A stretch of 64,000 nucleotides of DNA. Origin: Streptomyces sp. NRRL S-350. Lineage in GTDB: Bacteria > Actinomycetota > Actinomycetes > Streptomycetales > Streptomycetaceae. The notes under the pieces are model-generated. The model saw only the letters and a program-made list of their open reading frames with translations, had not been told where the DNA came from and searched no databases. The DNA lies in the NCBI RefSeq assembly GCF_000719705.1, contig NZ_JOHO01000003.1:1-64000 (forward strand). The letters are read 5' to 3'. A program made the position numbers and the translations under genes. Of the stretch, positions 16,102 through 25,275 are shown piece by piece; position 1 is the stretch's first letter; each line of letters begins with the position of its first letter.

Positions 16102-18081
16102 CTAGTGCCCCGGTGTCGATGCCGGAGCCGGCGCCGGCGCCGATGCCGATGGCGATGCCGGTGCCGATGCCGTGGGCGTCCCCGTCGGATGCGGTGTTGC
16201 ACTGGCTGTCCGGCTCGGCGTCGGCGTGCCGGAGGGAGTGGGAGAACCCGTCGGTGCGCCGGACGTGGGTGCGGCCGTCGGCGAGCCGGGTGCCGGTGGG
16301 CCCGACGGTGACGGCGTGCCCGTGGCCGTCGGTGTGGAGCCGGCCGTCGGCGAGGCGGACCCCGACGGGTCCGCCGGGGCGGAGGTGGAGCCGCCGCGGT
16401 TGTGCGGGCCGCCTTCCAGCGTGACCACCGCCTGTGAGGGCGGCAGGGCGATGCGGGCGGTCCACTGCGTCGTGGGTGCCAGGTCCTCGTCCACGGTGAC
16501 GATCACGGTGATCCGCTGGCCGGGCGCGAGCGTGCCGGAGTCACGGCTGAGCCGGAGCCAGCCGGCGTCCGTCACGGCGTGCCAGTGGACCTCGGTGGTG
16601 CCGGAGTTGGTGAGGGTGAGGACCGTACGGCTGCCGTATTCGCCTGCCTCGACGGTGAGCAGCCCGGCCGGGGCGGGTTCGGTGGTGCCGGGCTCGGAGG
16701 CCCGTTCGACCTGGGGGGCCGGGGCGGCGACGAGGGTCGGGCTGCTGAGCGGGGTGGCGCCGTGGGCGGGGACGGGGACCACCGCGCCCTGGAAGGTCAG
16801 CCGTGGAAAGCCAGGAAGCAACGTTTCTGCACCGCCGATGCCGGCCCCACCCGCGCCCGCCAGCTCCAACCCCGGCATTCCCGGCGCCCCCGGCGCCTCC
16901 TGCCCCAACGGGACCCCGGCCGCCGCCCAGGGCTGCGGCGGTCGCTGCCCGACCTCCCGGCCGGCCTCGTCCACCCGCACCGCCGACACCGAGGCCGCCG
17001 ACCCCGGTCCGCCCCCGCCCCGGTGCCCGGCCCAGAGCGCGATCACCGGCGCCGCCAGGACGGCCGCGAGCACCCCGGTGGTCACCACCCGCCGACGGAC
17101 CGCCAGCCCGCGCCCCGCGTCCGGCGCCCGGTGGCGTGGGAAGCCGCCCTGGTCGAACCGCAACCCCGGCTCCGCCCAGGCCGGAGCACCCACCGGAGCA
17201 CCCGCCGAAGAAGGCACGGAGACCGAAGAAGGCACGGAGACCGAAGAAGGCACAGCGACCGGAGAAGCCCCGGAAACCGGAGAAGCGCCGGAAGCCGGAG
17301 AAGGCGCGGGAGCCGGAGCCCGCAGCAGCGGCAGTCCCGACAGCCCTGCCGTGCCCTCCGCCGCCCCGCCGGCCACCCGCTCCGCCGTCCCCCGGCAGGT
17401 CGGGCAGTCCACGACGTGCTGCACCAGTTCCCGCCGCAGCGCCGGGCCGAGCACCCAGTCCCGCCAGGACTCCGCCCCGGCTCCGCCGAGCCGGTCCAGC
17501 TCCGGGCAGCTGCCCACGCCGAGCACCAGCAGCGCCGTCCTGGTCCGGGCGACTTCGGCCTCGGCGCCGGCCAGCAGTTCCCGGGTCCGCTCGAACGGCA
17601 GGCCCAGCACGGCCGCGACCTCCAGTGGGGTCAGGCGGTGCCGGACGGACAGTTCCAGCGCCTCGCGCTGCTCGGGGTCGGTGCCGGCCGCCTCCGGCCA
17701 GGCCAGTGAGGCCAGCTCGCGCCGTCGCCGGGCCGCCTCGGCCTCGCTCGGCTCGGCTCCGGACTCGCGCCCGGTGCCGGCCCCGGCCTCGCCGTCGGTA
17801 CCGGTCCGGATCCCGGCCCCGGCCCCGGCTCCGTCCGCGAGCCGCCGCAGGCAGCAGTACCGGGCCAGCGAGAACAGCCAGGCCCGTACGAGCCCGGGCT
17901 CGGCCAGCCGGGCGCCGTGCCGCTGTGCCAGCTCGCGGGCCTCGCGCAGGGCGTCGGTGGCGGCGTCGTGCTCGCAGAGCACCGAGAGGCAGTAGGTGAA
18001 CAGGCCGTCCACCTGCCGGTCGTAGGCCGCGAGCACGGCGGCGGCCTGAGGCCCGGCCGGCCCAACAGTTCGCGTTGTCAC
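16102..18081 (-). CDS. Sigma-70-like / zinc-finger / transmembrane / BACON fusion
   Basis: 659 residues with an unusual order. Residues 10-75 look like sigma region 2 (AYDRQVDGLFTYCLSVL, then VRAWLFSLARYCCLRRL). Residues 155-200 look like region 4 (HRLTPLEVAAVLGLPFERTRELL). A ZAS-like H-x3-C-x2-C motif follows (QHVVDCPTC), then a Pro/Ser linker and one membrane helix (VVTTGVLAAVLAAPVIALW). An outer BACON-like domain comes next (TLTNSGTTEVHWHAV, GWLRLSRDSGTLAPGQ), with a long Thr/Pro/Ser/Ala tail. A sigma-like cytoplasmic half tethered to an outer sensor or adhesive half would be a one-protein surface sensor. GTG start; TACCGT lies 7 nt upstream. Sigma activity is unproven because region 2 is degenerate. 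Confidence 0.8.
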   Translation of the reverse strand: MTTRTVGPAGPQAAAVLAAYDRQVDGLFTYCLSVLCEHDAATDALREARELAQRHGARLAEPGLVRAWLFSLARYCCLRRLADGAGAGAGIRTGTDGEAGAGTGRESGAEPSEAEAARRRRELASLAWPEAAGTDPEQREALELSVRHRLTPLEVAAVLGLPFERTRELLAGAEAEVARTRTALLVLGVGSCPELDRLGGAGAESWRDWVLGPALRRELVQHVVDCPTCRGTAERVAGGAAEGTAGLSGLPLLRAPAPAPSPASGASPVSGASPVAVPSSVSVPSSVSVPSSAGAPVGAPAWAEPGLRFDQGGFPRHRAPDAGRGLAVRRRVVTTGVLAAVLAAPVIALWAGHRGGGGPGSAASVSAVRVDEAGREVGQRPPQPWAAAGVPLGQEAPGAPGMPGLELAGAGGAGIGGAETLLPGFPRLTFQGAVVPVPAHGATPLSSPTLVAAPAPQVERASEPGTTEPAPAGLLTVEAGEYGSRTVLTLTNSGTTEVHWHAVTDAGWLRLSRDSGTLAPGQRITVIVTVDEDLAPTTQWTARIALPPSQAVVTLEGGPHNRGGSTSAPADPSGSASPTAGSTPTATGTPSPSGPPAPGSPTAAPTSGAPTGSPTPSGTPTPSRTASATPHPTGTPTASAPASPSASAPAPAPASTPGH

Positions 18082-18088
18082 CCGTCCG

Positions 18089-18094
18089 ACGGTA
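18089..18094 (-). promoter_or_regulatory. -10-like box of the sigma/BACON gene
   Basis: TACCGT (minus strand) lies 7 nt before the GTG start and no ribosome site is evident, a pattern expected for a leaderless transcript. Confidence 0.45.
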
Positions 18095-18229
18095 GAGACA
18101 CCGGACGCCTCTCCCTCGCCATTCCCCGCGTATGTACTTCTTTCGGGTAACAACATCGCCCATCTGTGTGGACGCACGGCGAGCCCAGTGGCGGACGACC
18201 ACCACTGCCGTACTCGAGCGCCGCCCTCG

Positions 18230-18350
18230 CACCCCGAGCCCCACGCCCGGGACCACGCCCGCGCCCCACGCCCCGAGCCCCACGCCCAGGACCACGCCCG
18301 CGCCCCGAGCCCCGAGCCCCACGCCCCGAGCCCCACACCCCGAGACCGCG
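18230..18350. repeat. Low-complexity gccccacgccc repeats upstream of radA
   Basis: Imperfect repeats built from ccccgagccccacgccc and gaccacgcccgcg fill most of the 309-bp gap between the divergent sigma/BACON and radA genes. No gene is visible in the gap. Confidence 0.75.
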
Positions 18351-18377
18351 CCCGGCCTCGTTGTCGTACCCAGGCGC

Positions 18378-18383
18378 TACCGT
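18378..18383 (+). promoter_or_regulatory. -10-like box of radA
   Basis: TACCGT lies 7 nt before the radA ATG and no Shine-Dalgarno is visible. Probable leaderless start. Confidence 0.5.
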
Positions 18384-18390
18384 GGGCCGC

Positions 18391-19938
18391 ATGCCTCCGC
18401 GTTCCAAGACCACCGCCAAGCCGCGCCCGGCGTACCGCTGCACCGAGTGCGGCAACCAGCTGCCCAAGTGGGTCGGCCGCTGCCCGGAGTGCAACGCCTG
18501 GGGCACGGTCGAGGAGTACGGCGCGGTGCCGATCCGGACGACGGCGGCCGGCCCGGTCAGCTCGCCCGCCCGCCCGATCGCCCAGGTGGACGGCCAGGTC
18601 GCGACGGCCCGCTCGACGGGCGTGCCGGAGCTGGACCGGGTGCTCGGCGGCGGGCTGGTCCCCGGTGCGGTGGTGCTGCTGGCGGGCGAGCCCGGTGTCG
18701 GCAAGTCCACCCTGCTGCTGGACGTCGCGGCCAAGGCGGCCACCGACCGGCACCGCACGCTCTACGTCACCGGTGAGGAGTCGGCCGGCCAGGTCCGGCT
18801 GCGGGCGGACCGGATCAACGCCCTGTCCGAGCACCTCTACCTCGCCGCCGAGTCCGATCTCGGCGCCGTGCTGGGGCACGTCGAGGCGGTCGGCCCCGGC
18901 CTGCTGATCCTGGACTCGGTGCAGACCATCGCCTCGGCCGAGCTGGACGGCGCCCCTGGCGGCCCGGCCCAGGTCCGGGAGGTGGCGGCCGCGCTGATCC
19001 GGGCGTCCAAGGAGCGCGGCATGGCCACCCTGCTGGTCGGCCACGTCACCAAGGACGGCCAGATCGCCGGCCCGCGCCTGCTGGAGCACCTGGTGGACGT
19101 GGTGCTCAGCTTCGAGGGCGACCGGCACGCCCGGCTGCGCCTCATCCGCGGCGTCAAGAACCGTTACGGCGCCACCGACGAGGTGGGCTGCTTCGAGCTG
19201 CACGACGAGGGCATCGTCGGTCTGGCCGATCCGTCCGGCCTCTTCCTGACCAGGCGTGACAAGCCAGTGCCCGGCACCTGCCTCACCGTCACCCTGGAGG
19301 GCAAGCGCCCGCTGGTGGCCGAGGTGCAGGCGCTGATGGTGGATTCGCAGATCCCGTCGCCGCGCCGCACCACCTCGGGTCTGGAGTCGCCCCGGATCGC
19401 GATGATCCTCGCGGTGGTCGAGCGGCACGGCGGGGTGAAGCTCGGCAAGCAGGACATCTACACCGCGACGGTCGGCGGGGTGAAGCTGAGCGAGCCGTCC
19501 GCCGACCTCGCGGTGGCGCTCGCGGTGGCCAGTTCCTCCACGGACACCCCGCTGCCCAGCAATCTGGTGGCGATCGGCGAGGTCGGGCTGGCGGGCGAGG
19601 TGCGGCGGGTGACGGGCGTGCAGCGGCGGCTCGCCGAGGCGCACCGGCTGGGCTTCACCCACGCCCTGGTCCCGCCGGACCCGGGCAAGGTGCCGCCGGG
19701 CATGAAGGTGGTCGAGGTGGCCGACATCGGCGAGGCGCTGCGGGCCATCCCGGGCCGTCGCCGGGCCGCCGCCAAGCCGCGCGGCGACGCTCGTGCGGAG
19801 GCCCGTGGTGGGGGCCGTGCGGAGGCCCGTGGTGAGGCCCCGTCGGCGCCGCCCGCCCCCCGCTCGGCGCCGGTCGCGGCCTACCCCGAGGAGCTGATGG
19901 ACGGCTGGGAGCCGCTCGACTCCGACGAACTGCGCTGA
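18391..19938 (+). CDS. radA: DNA repair protein RadA/Sms
   Basis: RecA-related branch-migration helicase acting in homologous recombination. 515 residues: N-terminal zinc finger (CTECG...CPECN), RecA-like ATPase with Walker A GEPGVGKST, the RadA-specific KNRYG motif (KNRFG in most homologues), and a C-terminal Lon-protease-like domain (KLSEPSADLAVALAVASS, VGLAGEVRRV). The C-terminus has an extra about 50-residue Ala/Arg/Pro tail with repeated ARGGGRAEARG. It lies 148 bp upstream of disA, the usual pairing. Confidence 0.97.
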   Translation: MPPRSKTTAKPRPAYRCTECGNQLPKWVGRCPECNAWGTVEEYGAVPIRTTAAGPVSSPARPIAQVDGQVATARSTGVPELDRVLGGGLVPGAVVLLAGEPGVGKSTLLLDVAAKAATDRHRTLYVTGEESAGQVRLRADRINALSEHLYLAAESDLGAVLGHVEAVGPGLLILDSVQTIASAELDGAPGGPAQVREVAAALIRASKERGMATLLVGHVTKDGQIAGPRLLEHLVDVVLSFEGDRHARLRLIRGVKNRYGATDEVGCFELHDEGIVGLADPSGLFLTRRDKPVPGTCLTVTLEGKRPLVAEVQALMVDSQIPSPRRTTSGLESPRIAMILAVVERHGGVKLGKQDIYTATVGGVKLSEPSADLAVALAVASSSTDTPLPSNLVAIGEVGLAGEVRRVTGVQRRLAEAHRLGFTHALVPPDPGKVPPGMKVVEVADIGEALRAIPGRRRAAAKPRGDARAEARGGGRAEARGEAPSAPPAPRSAPVAAYPEELMDGWEPLDSDELR

Positions 19939-20086
19939 CCCAAGCTCTGCCGAAGCCACACACAGTTAGACTTTCCCCAGTCTCATTGGCCAGAAGGCAG
20001 TACCGAGCGGTACTGAGCGACAGAGCAACAGACCGCGGACCGGCGCACGGCGCGAGGCGCGGCACGGGGTCGACCGGAGGAGTCAC

Positions 20087-21196
20087 GTGGCAGCCAGCGA
20101 CCGGGGGGCGGACAAGGCCTCCCGTGAGGAGGCCCTGCTGCGGGCCTCCCTCACCGCCATCGCGCCCGGCACGGCGTTGCGTGACGGCCTGGAGCGGGTC
20201 CTGCGGGCCAACACCGGCGGCCTGATCGTGCTGGGTTTCGACAAGGCGGTCGAGTCCCTCTGTACCGGCGGCTTCGTCCTGGACGTCGAGTTCACCGCCA
20301 CCCGGCTGCGCGAGCTGTGCAAGCTCGACGGCGCGGTGGTGCTCGACAAGGACATCACCAAGATCGTCCGGGCCGGCGTGCACCTGATGCCGGACTCGAC
20401 CATCCCCACCGACGAGACCGGCACCCGTCACCGCACCGCCGAGCGGGTCAACCGGCAGACCGGTTATCCGGTGGTCGCGGTCTCGCATTCGATGCGGCTG
20501 ATCGCGATGTACGTCAACGGCACCCGCCGGGTGCTGGAGGACTCCACCACCGTGCTGTCCCGCGCCAATCAGGCGCTCGCCACCCTGGAGCGCTACAAGC
20601 TGCGCCTGGACGAGGTGGCGGGCACGCTGTCCGCGCTGGAGATCGAGGACCTGGTGACGGTGCGCGACGTCACCGCCGTGGCCCAGCGCCTGGAGATGGT
20701 CCGGCTGATCGCGACCGAGATCGCCGGCTACGTGCTGGAGCTCGGGATCGACGGGCGCCTGCTCTCGCTGCAGCTGGACGAGCTGATCGCGGGTGTGGAG
20801 CCGGAGCGCGAGCTGGTCGCCCGGGACTACTTCCCGGAGCGGGCGGCCAAGAAGGGCCGGACGGTCACCGAGGTGCTGGCCGATCTGGAGGCGCTCACCC
20901 ACGCCGAGCTGCTGGACCTGCAGACGGTCGCCAAGGCGCTCGGCTACTCGGGCACGCCGGAGTCCCTGGACTCCGCGGTCTCGCCGCGCGGTTACCGTCT
21001 GCTGGCGAAGATCCCGCGCCTGCCCAACACGGTGATAGAGCGTCTGGTCGAGCACTTCGGCGGCCTGCAGAAGCTGCTCGCCGCCAGCATCGACGACCTG
21101 CAGACGGTCGAGGGCGTCGGCGAGACCCGGGCCCGCTCGGTCCGCGAGGGCCTGTCCCGCCTTGCCGAATCGTCCATCCTGGAACGCTACGTCTGA
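20087..21196 (+). CDS. disA: Diadenylate cyclase DisA, DNA integrity scanner
   Basis: Makes c-di-AMP from two ATP and senses branched DNA. 369 residues: DAC domain with both catalytic motifs, LDGAVVLD (DGA) and TGTRHRTAERV (RHR), a helical linker, and a C-terminal helix-hairpin-helix domain (IDDLQTVEGVGETRARSV). Start GTG at 20087 after the ribosome site ggaggagtcac. Adjacent radA is a known inhibitor partner of DisA in Bacillus. In Streptomyces c-di-AMP controls osmotic balance and wall hydrolase genes. The 19939-20086 gap has a relatively AT-rich stretch suited to a promoter. Confidence 0.98.
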   Translation: MAASDRGADKASREEALLRASLTAIAPGTALRDGLERVLRANTGGLIVLGFDKAVESLCTGGFVLDVEFTATRLRELCKLDGAVVLDKDITKIVRAGVHLMPDSTIPTDETGTRHRTAERVNRQTGYPVVAVSHSMRLIAMYVNGTRRVLEDSTTVLSRANQALATLERYKLRLDEVAGTLSALEIEDLVTVRDVTAVAQRLEMVRLIATEIAGYVLELGIDGRLLSLQLDELIAGVEPERELVARDYFPERAAKKGRTVTEVLADLEALTHAELLDLQTVAKALGYSGTPESLDSAVSPRGYRLLAKIPRLPNTVIERLVEHFGGLQKLLAASIDDLQTVEGVGETRARSVREGLSRLAESSILERYV

Positions 21197-21226
21197 CCCG
21201 CCGGCCGGCGGCGTACACCGGTCGGC

Positions 21227-21266
21227 GGACGGCCTCCGGGGAGATCCCTCCCCGGGGGCCGCCGTC
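21227..21266 (+). terminator. disA terminator
   Basis: Long imperfect hairpin (gacggcctccgggga against tccccgggggccgccgtc) followed by cttt, 30 bp after the disA stop. Confidence 0.75.
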
Positions 21267-21290
21267 TTTCCCGCTGCGGCCCGGTGACAC

Positions 21291-21327
21291 CGGAGCCCCC
21301 CGGCCGCACGGCGACCGGGGGGCTCCG
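21291..21327 (-). terminator. Hairpin at the end of the minus-strand membrane protein gene
   Basis: Perfect 13-bp stem (cggagccccccgg and its complement) with an 11-nt loop between convergent disA and the 21346-22248 gene. Confidence 0.75.
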
Positions 21328-21345
21328 AACCGAGGTGACCGGCCC

Positions 21346-22248
21346 TCAGTTGTCCAGTCGGATCGAGGTCCGCGCCGAGACCTTGTCGCCGGTGAGTCCG
21401 GTGAGTTCGGCGAGCACCACGTAGGTGCCGTTCGCCGGGGCGGTCTGGTCGGTGGTCGCGCACTGCGGCTTGCTGCGGCTGCGGTCCCAGGTGAAGGTCT
21501 CGGTCTGGCTGCCGTTGGCGGCCAGCTGTACCCAGATGCTGCCGCGGTCGGCGGGGCAGTCGCCGGAGGACCAGACCCGGTCGCCGTTGCTGGCGCTCAC
21601 GGTGATCGCGGAGGCGGCCCGGCCGAGGTCCACCCGGCAGTTGGCGCCGGAGGAGTTCTTGACCGTCAGGGCCAGCTTCGGCTTGTCCTTGGGCTGGTAT
21701 GAGTTCTGGGTGCCGGCCAGTTCCAGGGCGACCTGCGAGGAGGCGCAGACCGGGAGCGCCATGATGTCGGGGGTGTTCACCGGCGGGGTGCCGCCGGAAC
21801 CGCCGGTGCCGCCGGAACCACCCGATCCGCCCGAGCCGCCGCTCCCGCCCGCCGTTCCGCCGCCGGCTCCGTTGCCCGCTGCCGGGCCGCCGGCGGGGGC
21901 CGGGTTGGCGCCGGTGCCACCGCTGAGGTTGACCTCGGTACCGCCGCCGCCGGCCACCGGGCCGCCACCGGGGTTGGACCCGCCGCTCCCGCCGCTGCCG
22001 CCACCGGGGCGCGCCGCAGGGCCGCTGGGCGAAGCGCCGGGCGTGATGGATTCGACCGGGGTCTGGGACTGGGACGGAACCGGCTGGGCGGTCTTGCTCC
22101 GTGATCCGCCGTCACCGCCTCCGCCCTGATCGGTCATCAGCCAGGCGATCAGGGCGATGACCGCCGCGGCGGCTACGAGCACGACGACGCGCCGTCGCCA
22201 GTAGATCGAGGCCGGCAACGGTCCCACGGGTTGACGCAGAGAGGGCAC
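21346..22248 (-). CDS. Membrane-anchored extracytoplasmic protein, Gly-rich linker
   Basis: 300 residues. One N-terminal membrane helix (VVVLVAAAAVIALIAWL) after a basic start, then about 120 residues of Gly/Ser/Pro linker with GGSGGSGGSGG repeats, then an outer beta-type domain (about 165-300). That domain has four Cys (VCASSQ, NCRVD, GDCPAD, QCATT), probably two disulfides. ETFTWDRSRSKPQC and TYVVLAELTGL suggest an immunoglobulin-like fold. Start is GTG at 22248; a TTG two codons earlier is possible. Function unknown; its place beside mutY and disA seems conserved in Streptomyces as I remember it. Confidence 0.82.
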   Translation of the reverse strand: MPSLRQPVGPLPASIYWRRRVVVLVAAAAVIALIAWLMTDQGGGGDGGSRSKTAQPVPSQSQTPVESITPGASPSGPAARPGGGSGGSGGSNPGGGPVAGGGGTEVNLSGGTGANPAPAGGPAAGNGAGGGTAGGSGGSGGSGGSGGTGGSGGTPPVNTPDIMALPVCASSQVALELAGTQNSYQPKDKPKLALTVKNSSGANCRVDLGRAASAITVSASNGDRVWSSGDCPADRGSIWVQLAANGSQTETFTWDRSRSKPQCATTDQTAPANGTYVVLAELTGLTGDKVSARTSIRLDN

Positions 22249-22441
22249 GACCAAACTCTACGAGACTGTGTGTGGCGATTGACTCACCAACACCGCACAG
22301 TCGTCCCTTCCTTCACATGATCCGCCATTTGATCCGTTCGAGGGAGCCCCGGACGGCTGATTCCCGCGGGAGTTCCGGCAAGACCCGGAGCGTCCTCCTC
22401 CACTTCGGCCGGGCCGGTGGGCATGGCAGGATCGAAGGGCC

Positions 22442-23398
22442 ATGACTGCCATCACCGCCACCGCCACCGCCGCCGCCGTCGACGTCACCCGGGCCGCCAC
22501 CGCCGACGCCCCCCGGCTGCCGATGCCCCTGCCGCTGTTCCACTCGACCGTCCTGGACTGGTACGAGGCGAGCAAGCGCGACTTGCCCTGGCGGACCCCC
22601 GACGCGACGCCCTGGGCGGTCATGGTGAGCGAGTTCATGCTCCAGCAGACCCCGGTCAAGCGCGTGCTGCCCGCCTGGGAGGCCTGGCTGACCCGCTGGC
22701 CGACCCCGGCCGACCTCGCCGCCGAGGCGCCGGGCGAAGCGGTGCGGATGTGGGGCCGGCTGGGCTACCCGCGCCGCGCGCTGCGGTTGCACGCCGCCGC
22801 CGTGGCGATCACCGAGGAGCACGGCGGCGAGGTCCCGGACGACCACGCCACGCTGCTGTCGCTGCCCGGGGTGGGGGAGTACACCGCCGCCGCCGTCGCC
22901 TCCTTCGCCTTCCGCCAGCGGCACGTGGTGCTGGACACCAACGTCCGCCGGGTCTTCGCCCGCGCGGTGACCGGCGTCGAGTACCCGGCCCAGGCCACCA
23001 CCGCCGCCGAGCGCCGCACCGCCACCGTCCTGCTGCCCGACGACGCCGAGACGGCCGCCACCTGGGCGGTCGGCGTGATGGAGCTGGGCGCTCTGGTCTG
23101 CACCGCGCGCGGCCCGGAGTGCGGGGAGTGCCCGCTGTTCACCGGCTGTGCCTGGCAGCGGGCCGGCCGTCCGCCGTACGAGGGCCCGGCGCGGCGCGGC
23201 CAGTCCTACGAGGGGACGGACCGCCAGGTGCGCGGCAAGCTGCTCGCGGTGCTGCGCGAGGCGCACGGCGACGTCGGGCAGGCCCGGCTGGACGCGGTCT
23301 GGCCGGACGCGGTGCAGCGGGCCCGGGCGCTGGACGGCCTGGTGGCGGACGGCCTGGTCGAGCCGGTCGAGCAGGGCGTGTACCGCCTGCCCCGGTAG
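22442..23398 (+). CDS. mutY: A/G-specific adenine glycosylase MutY
   Basis: Removes adenine mispaired with 8-oxoguanine. 318 residues: helix-hairpin-helix glycosylase domain with the catalytic Glu region SEFMLQQTPVKRVLP, the HhH LPGVGEYTAAAV and the catalytic Asp in VLDTNVRRV. A [4Fe-4S] loop C-x6-C-x2-C-x5-C (CTARGPECGECPLFTGC) follows. The C-terminal region after the cluster (about 75 residues) is much shorter than the NUDIX-like OG-recognition domain of E. coli MutY, as is common in actinobacteria. ATG follows gaaggg. Divergent from the Gly-rich membrane protein. Confidence 0.96.
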   Translation: MTAITATATAAAVDVTRAATADAPRLPMPLPLFHSTVLDWYEASKRDLPWRTPDATPWAVMVSEFMLQQTPVKRVLPAWEAWLTRWPTPADLAAEAPGEAVRMWGRLGYPRRALRLHAAAVAITEEHGGEVPDDHATLLSLPGVGEYTAAAVASFAFRQRHVVLDTNVRRVFARAVTGVEYPAQATTAAERRTATVLLPDDAETAATWAVGVMELGALVCTARGPECGECPLFTGCAWQRAGRPPYEGPARRGQSYEGTDRQVRGKLLAVLREAHGDVGQARLDAVWPDAVQRARALDGLVADGLVEPVEQGVYRLPR

Positions 23399-23430
23399 GG
23401 CGACGGGGTACGACCGCGGGCAACCGCGGC

Positions 23431-23500
23431 CGACGGCAGCCGAGCGCGACCGACGGCAGCGGAGCGCGACCGACGGCAGCGGAGCGCGACCGACGGCAGC
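23431..23500. repeat. 20-bp tandem repeat between mutY and the DHA2 exporter
   Basis: Three and a half copies of cgacggcagcsgagcgcgac in register, directly before the shared terminator. The rest of the gap (23501-23567) holds a degenerate ccgaagaccgc repeat. Confidence 0.9.
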
Positions 23501-23567
23501 CGTCCGCGGCCGAAGACCGCCGGCCGTAACCGAAGACCGCCGACCGCAACTCAAGACCGCAACCGAC

Positions 23568-23602
23568 GGCGCCCCCGGGAGGACGAACCTCCCGGGGGCG
23601 CC
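23568..23602. terminator. Bidirectional terminator between mutY and the DHA2 exporter
   Basis: Perfect 15-bp stem (ggcgcccccgggagg and its complement) with loop acgaa. It serves the convergent mutY and exporter transcripts. Confidence 0.88.
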
Positions 23603-23623
23603 GCGGTCGTACCGGACGGGCTG

Positions 23624-25219
23624 TCAGACGGCAGCCGCCTCCAGCGAGGCCTCGGCCGGCTTCTCGCCCTTGCCCGCCCCGCGCAGCGGCACCTCGCGCA
23701 GGAACACCGCGGCGGCGATCGCGATCACGGCGACCCCGGCGCCCCACAGGAAGACGGTGTGCATGCCGTTGGCCACCGCGTGGTGGTAGGCGTCCTGGAT
23801 GTTCTCGGGCAGCTTGCGCAGGGCGGCCGGGCTCATCTGGCCCGGGTCCTTCACGCCGCCGCCCGCGGTGGCCTGCTCGCCGAGCTTCTCCTTCATGGTG
23901 TCGGCCACCCGGTTGTTGAACAGCGCGCCGAACAGCGCGACCCCGAAGGAGCCGCCGATGGTGCGGAACAGGGTGGCGGTGGAGCTGGCCACGCCCATGT
24001 CCTTGAGTTCGACGCTGTTCTGCGCGACCAGCATGGTGATCTGCATCAGGAAGCCCATGCCGGAGCCGAGCACGACCATCCAGCAGGCCGAGGTGAGGCT
24101 GCTGGTCCCGGTGCCCATGGTGGAGAGCAGGACGAGGCCGCCGGCCATCACGATGGTGCCGATGATCGGGTAGATCCGGTACTTGCCGGTCTTGGTGACG
24201 GCCTGGCCGACCACGAGCGAGACCACCAGCATGCCGAACATCATCGGCATCAGCAGCAGGCCGGAGTTGGTGGCCGAGGCGCCCTGGACGATCTGCTGGT
24301 AGAGCGGCAGGAAGACGGTCGCGCCGAACATCACGAAGCCGACGACGAAGCCGATGACCGAGACCAGGGTGAAGTTCCGGTTCTTGAACAGGCTCAGCGG
24401 GAGCATCGGCTCCTCGACCCGCTGCTCCACGTAGCAGAAGGCGATCAGCGAGGCGGCGGCGAGCGCGGCCAGGCCGAGGATCTCCTTGGAGCCCCAGGCG
24501 TACTGCTGGCCGCCCCAGGTGGTGATCAGCACGAGCGAGGTGATGCCGACGGTGAGCAGGACGGCGCCCAGGTAGTCGATCTTGGCGCTGCTGCGGACCT
24601 TCGGGAGCTTCAGGGTGACGATGACCAGGGCGAGCGAGACCACGCCGAGCGGCAGGTTGATGTAGAAGGTCCAGTGCCAGCTCAGGTGGTCGGTGATGAA
24701 GCCGCCGACCAGCGGGCCGCCGATGGTGGCGAGGGCCATCACCGCGGCGAACATGCCCTGGTACTTGCCGCGGTCCCGCGGCGGGACCAGCGCGCCCATG
24801 ATCGACATGACGCCGACCATCAGACCGCCGGCGCCCAGGCCCTGGACGGCGCGGAAGCCGATCAGCTCGTTCATGTTCTGCGACAGGCCGGACAGCGCCG
24901 AGCCCACCAGGAAGATCACGATCGAGGTGAGGAAGGTGCCCTTGCGGCCGTACATGTCGCCGAGCTTGCCCCAGATCGGGGTGGAGGCGGCGGTGGCCAG
25001 GGTGTAGGCGGTGACCACCCAGGAGAGGTGCTCGGCACCGCCCAGGTCGCCGACGATGGTCGGCATCGCGGTGCCGACGATCAGGTTGTCGAGCATGGCC
25101 AGCAGCATGGTGACGACCAGGCCGACCATGACGAGGCGGATCTCGCGGGGTGACCGCGGCTGCTCCTCCTCGGCCGTCGTGTCCTCCGGTGCCGGGCCGG
25201 CGGTCTTGGACTGTGACAT
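23624..25219 (-). CDS. MFS drug exporter, DHA2 (EmrB/QacA) family
   Basis: 531 residues with 14 predicted membrane helices. Motifs typical of proton-driven DHA2 exporters: MLDNLIVGTAMPTIVGDL in helix 1 (Asp inside the membrane), WVVTAYTLATAASTPIWGKLGDMYGRK (motif A), and GALVPPRDRGKYQGMF. A large extracytoplasmic loop lies near the C-terminus. ATG at 25219 with gggag upstream. Divergent from a TetR regulator, which presumably represses it in the absence of an effluxed ligand. Confidence 0.93.
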   Translation of the reverse strand: MSQSKTAGPAPEDTTAEEEQPRSPREIRLVMVGLVVTMLLAMLDNLIVGTAMPTIVGDLGGAEHLSWVVTAYTLATAASTPIWGKLGDMYGRKGTFLTSIVIFLVGSALSGLSQNMNELIGFRAVQGLGAGGLMVGVMSIMGALVPPRDRGKYQGMFAAVMALATIGGPLVGGFITDHLSWHWTFYINLPLGVVSLALVIVTLKLPKVRSSAKIDYLGAVLLTVGITSLVLITTWGGQQYAWGSKEILGLAALAAASLIAFCYVEQRVEEPMLPLSLFKNRNFTLVSVIGFVVGFVMFGATVFLPLYQQIVQGASATNSGLLLMPMMFGMLVVSLVVGQAVTKTGKYRIYPIIGTIVMAGGLVLLSTMGTGTSSLTSACWMVVLGSGMGFLMQITMLVAQNSVELKDMGVASSTATLFRTIGGSFGVALFGALFNNRVADTMKEKLGEQATAGGGVKDPGQMSPAALRKLPENIQDAYHHAVANGMHTVFLWGAGVAVIAIAAAVFLREVPLRGAGKGEKPAEASLEAAAV

Positions 25220-25275
25220 GAGGTGGATCTCCCGGAGGGGTGGTTCGGACGGAGCGTCGCGCCGGGCGGCGGTTC

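Noticed and set aside
18220..18360. CRISPR-like or iteron array upstream of radA
   Set aside because: Units are short, imperfect and without unique spacers; low-complexity GC-rich repeat.
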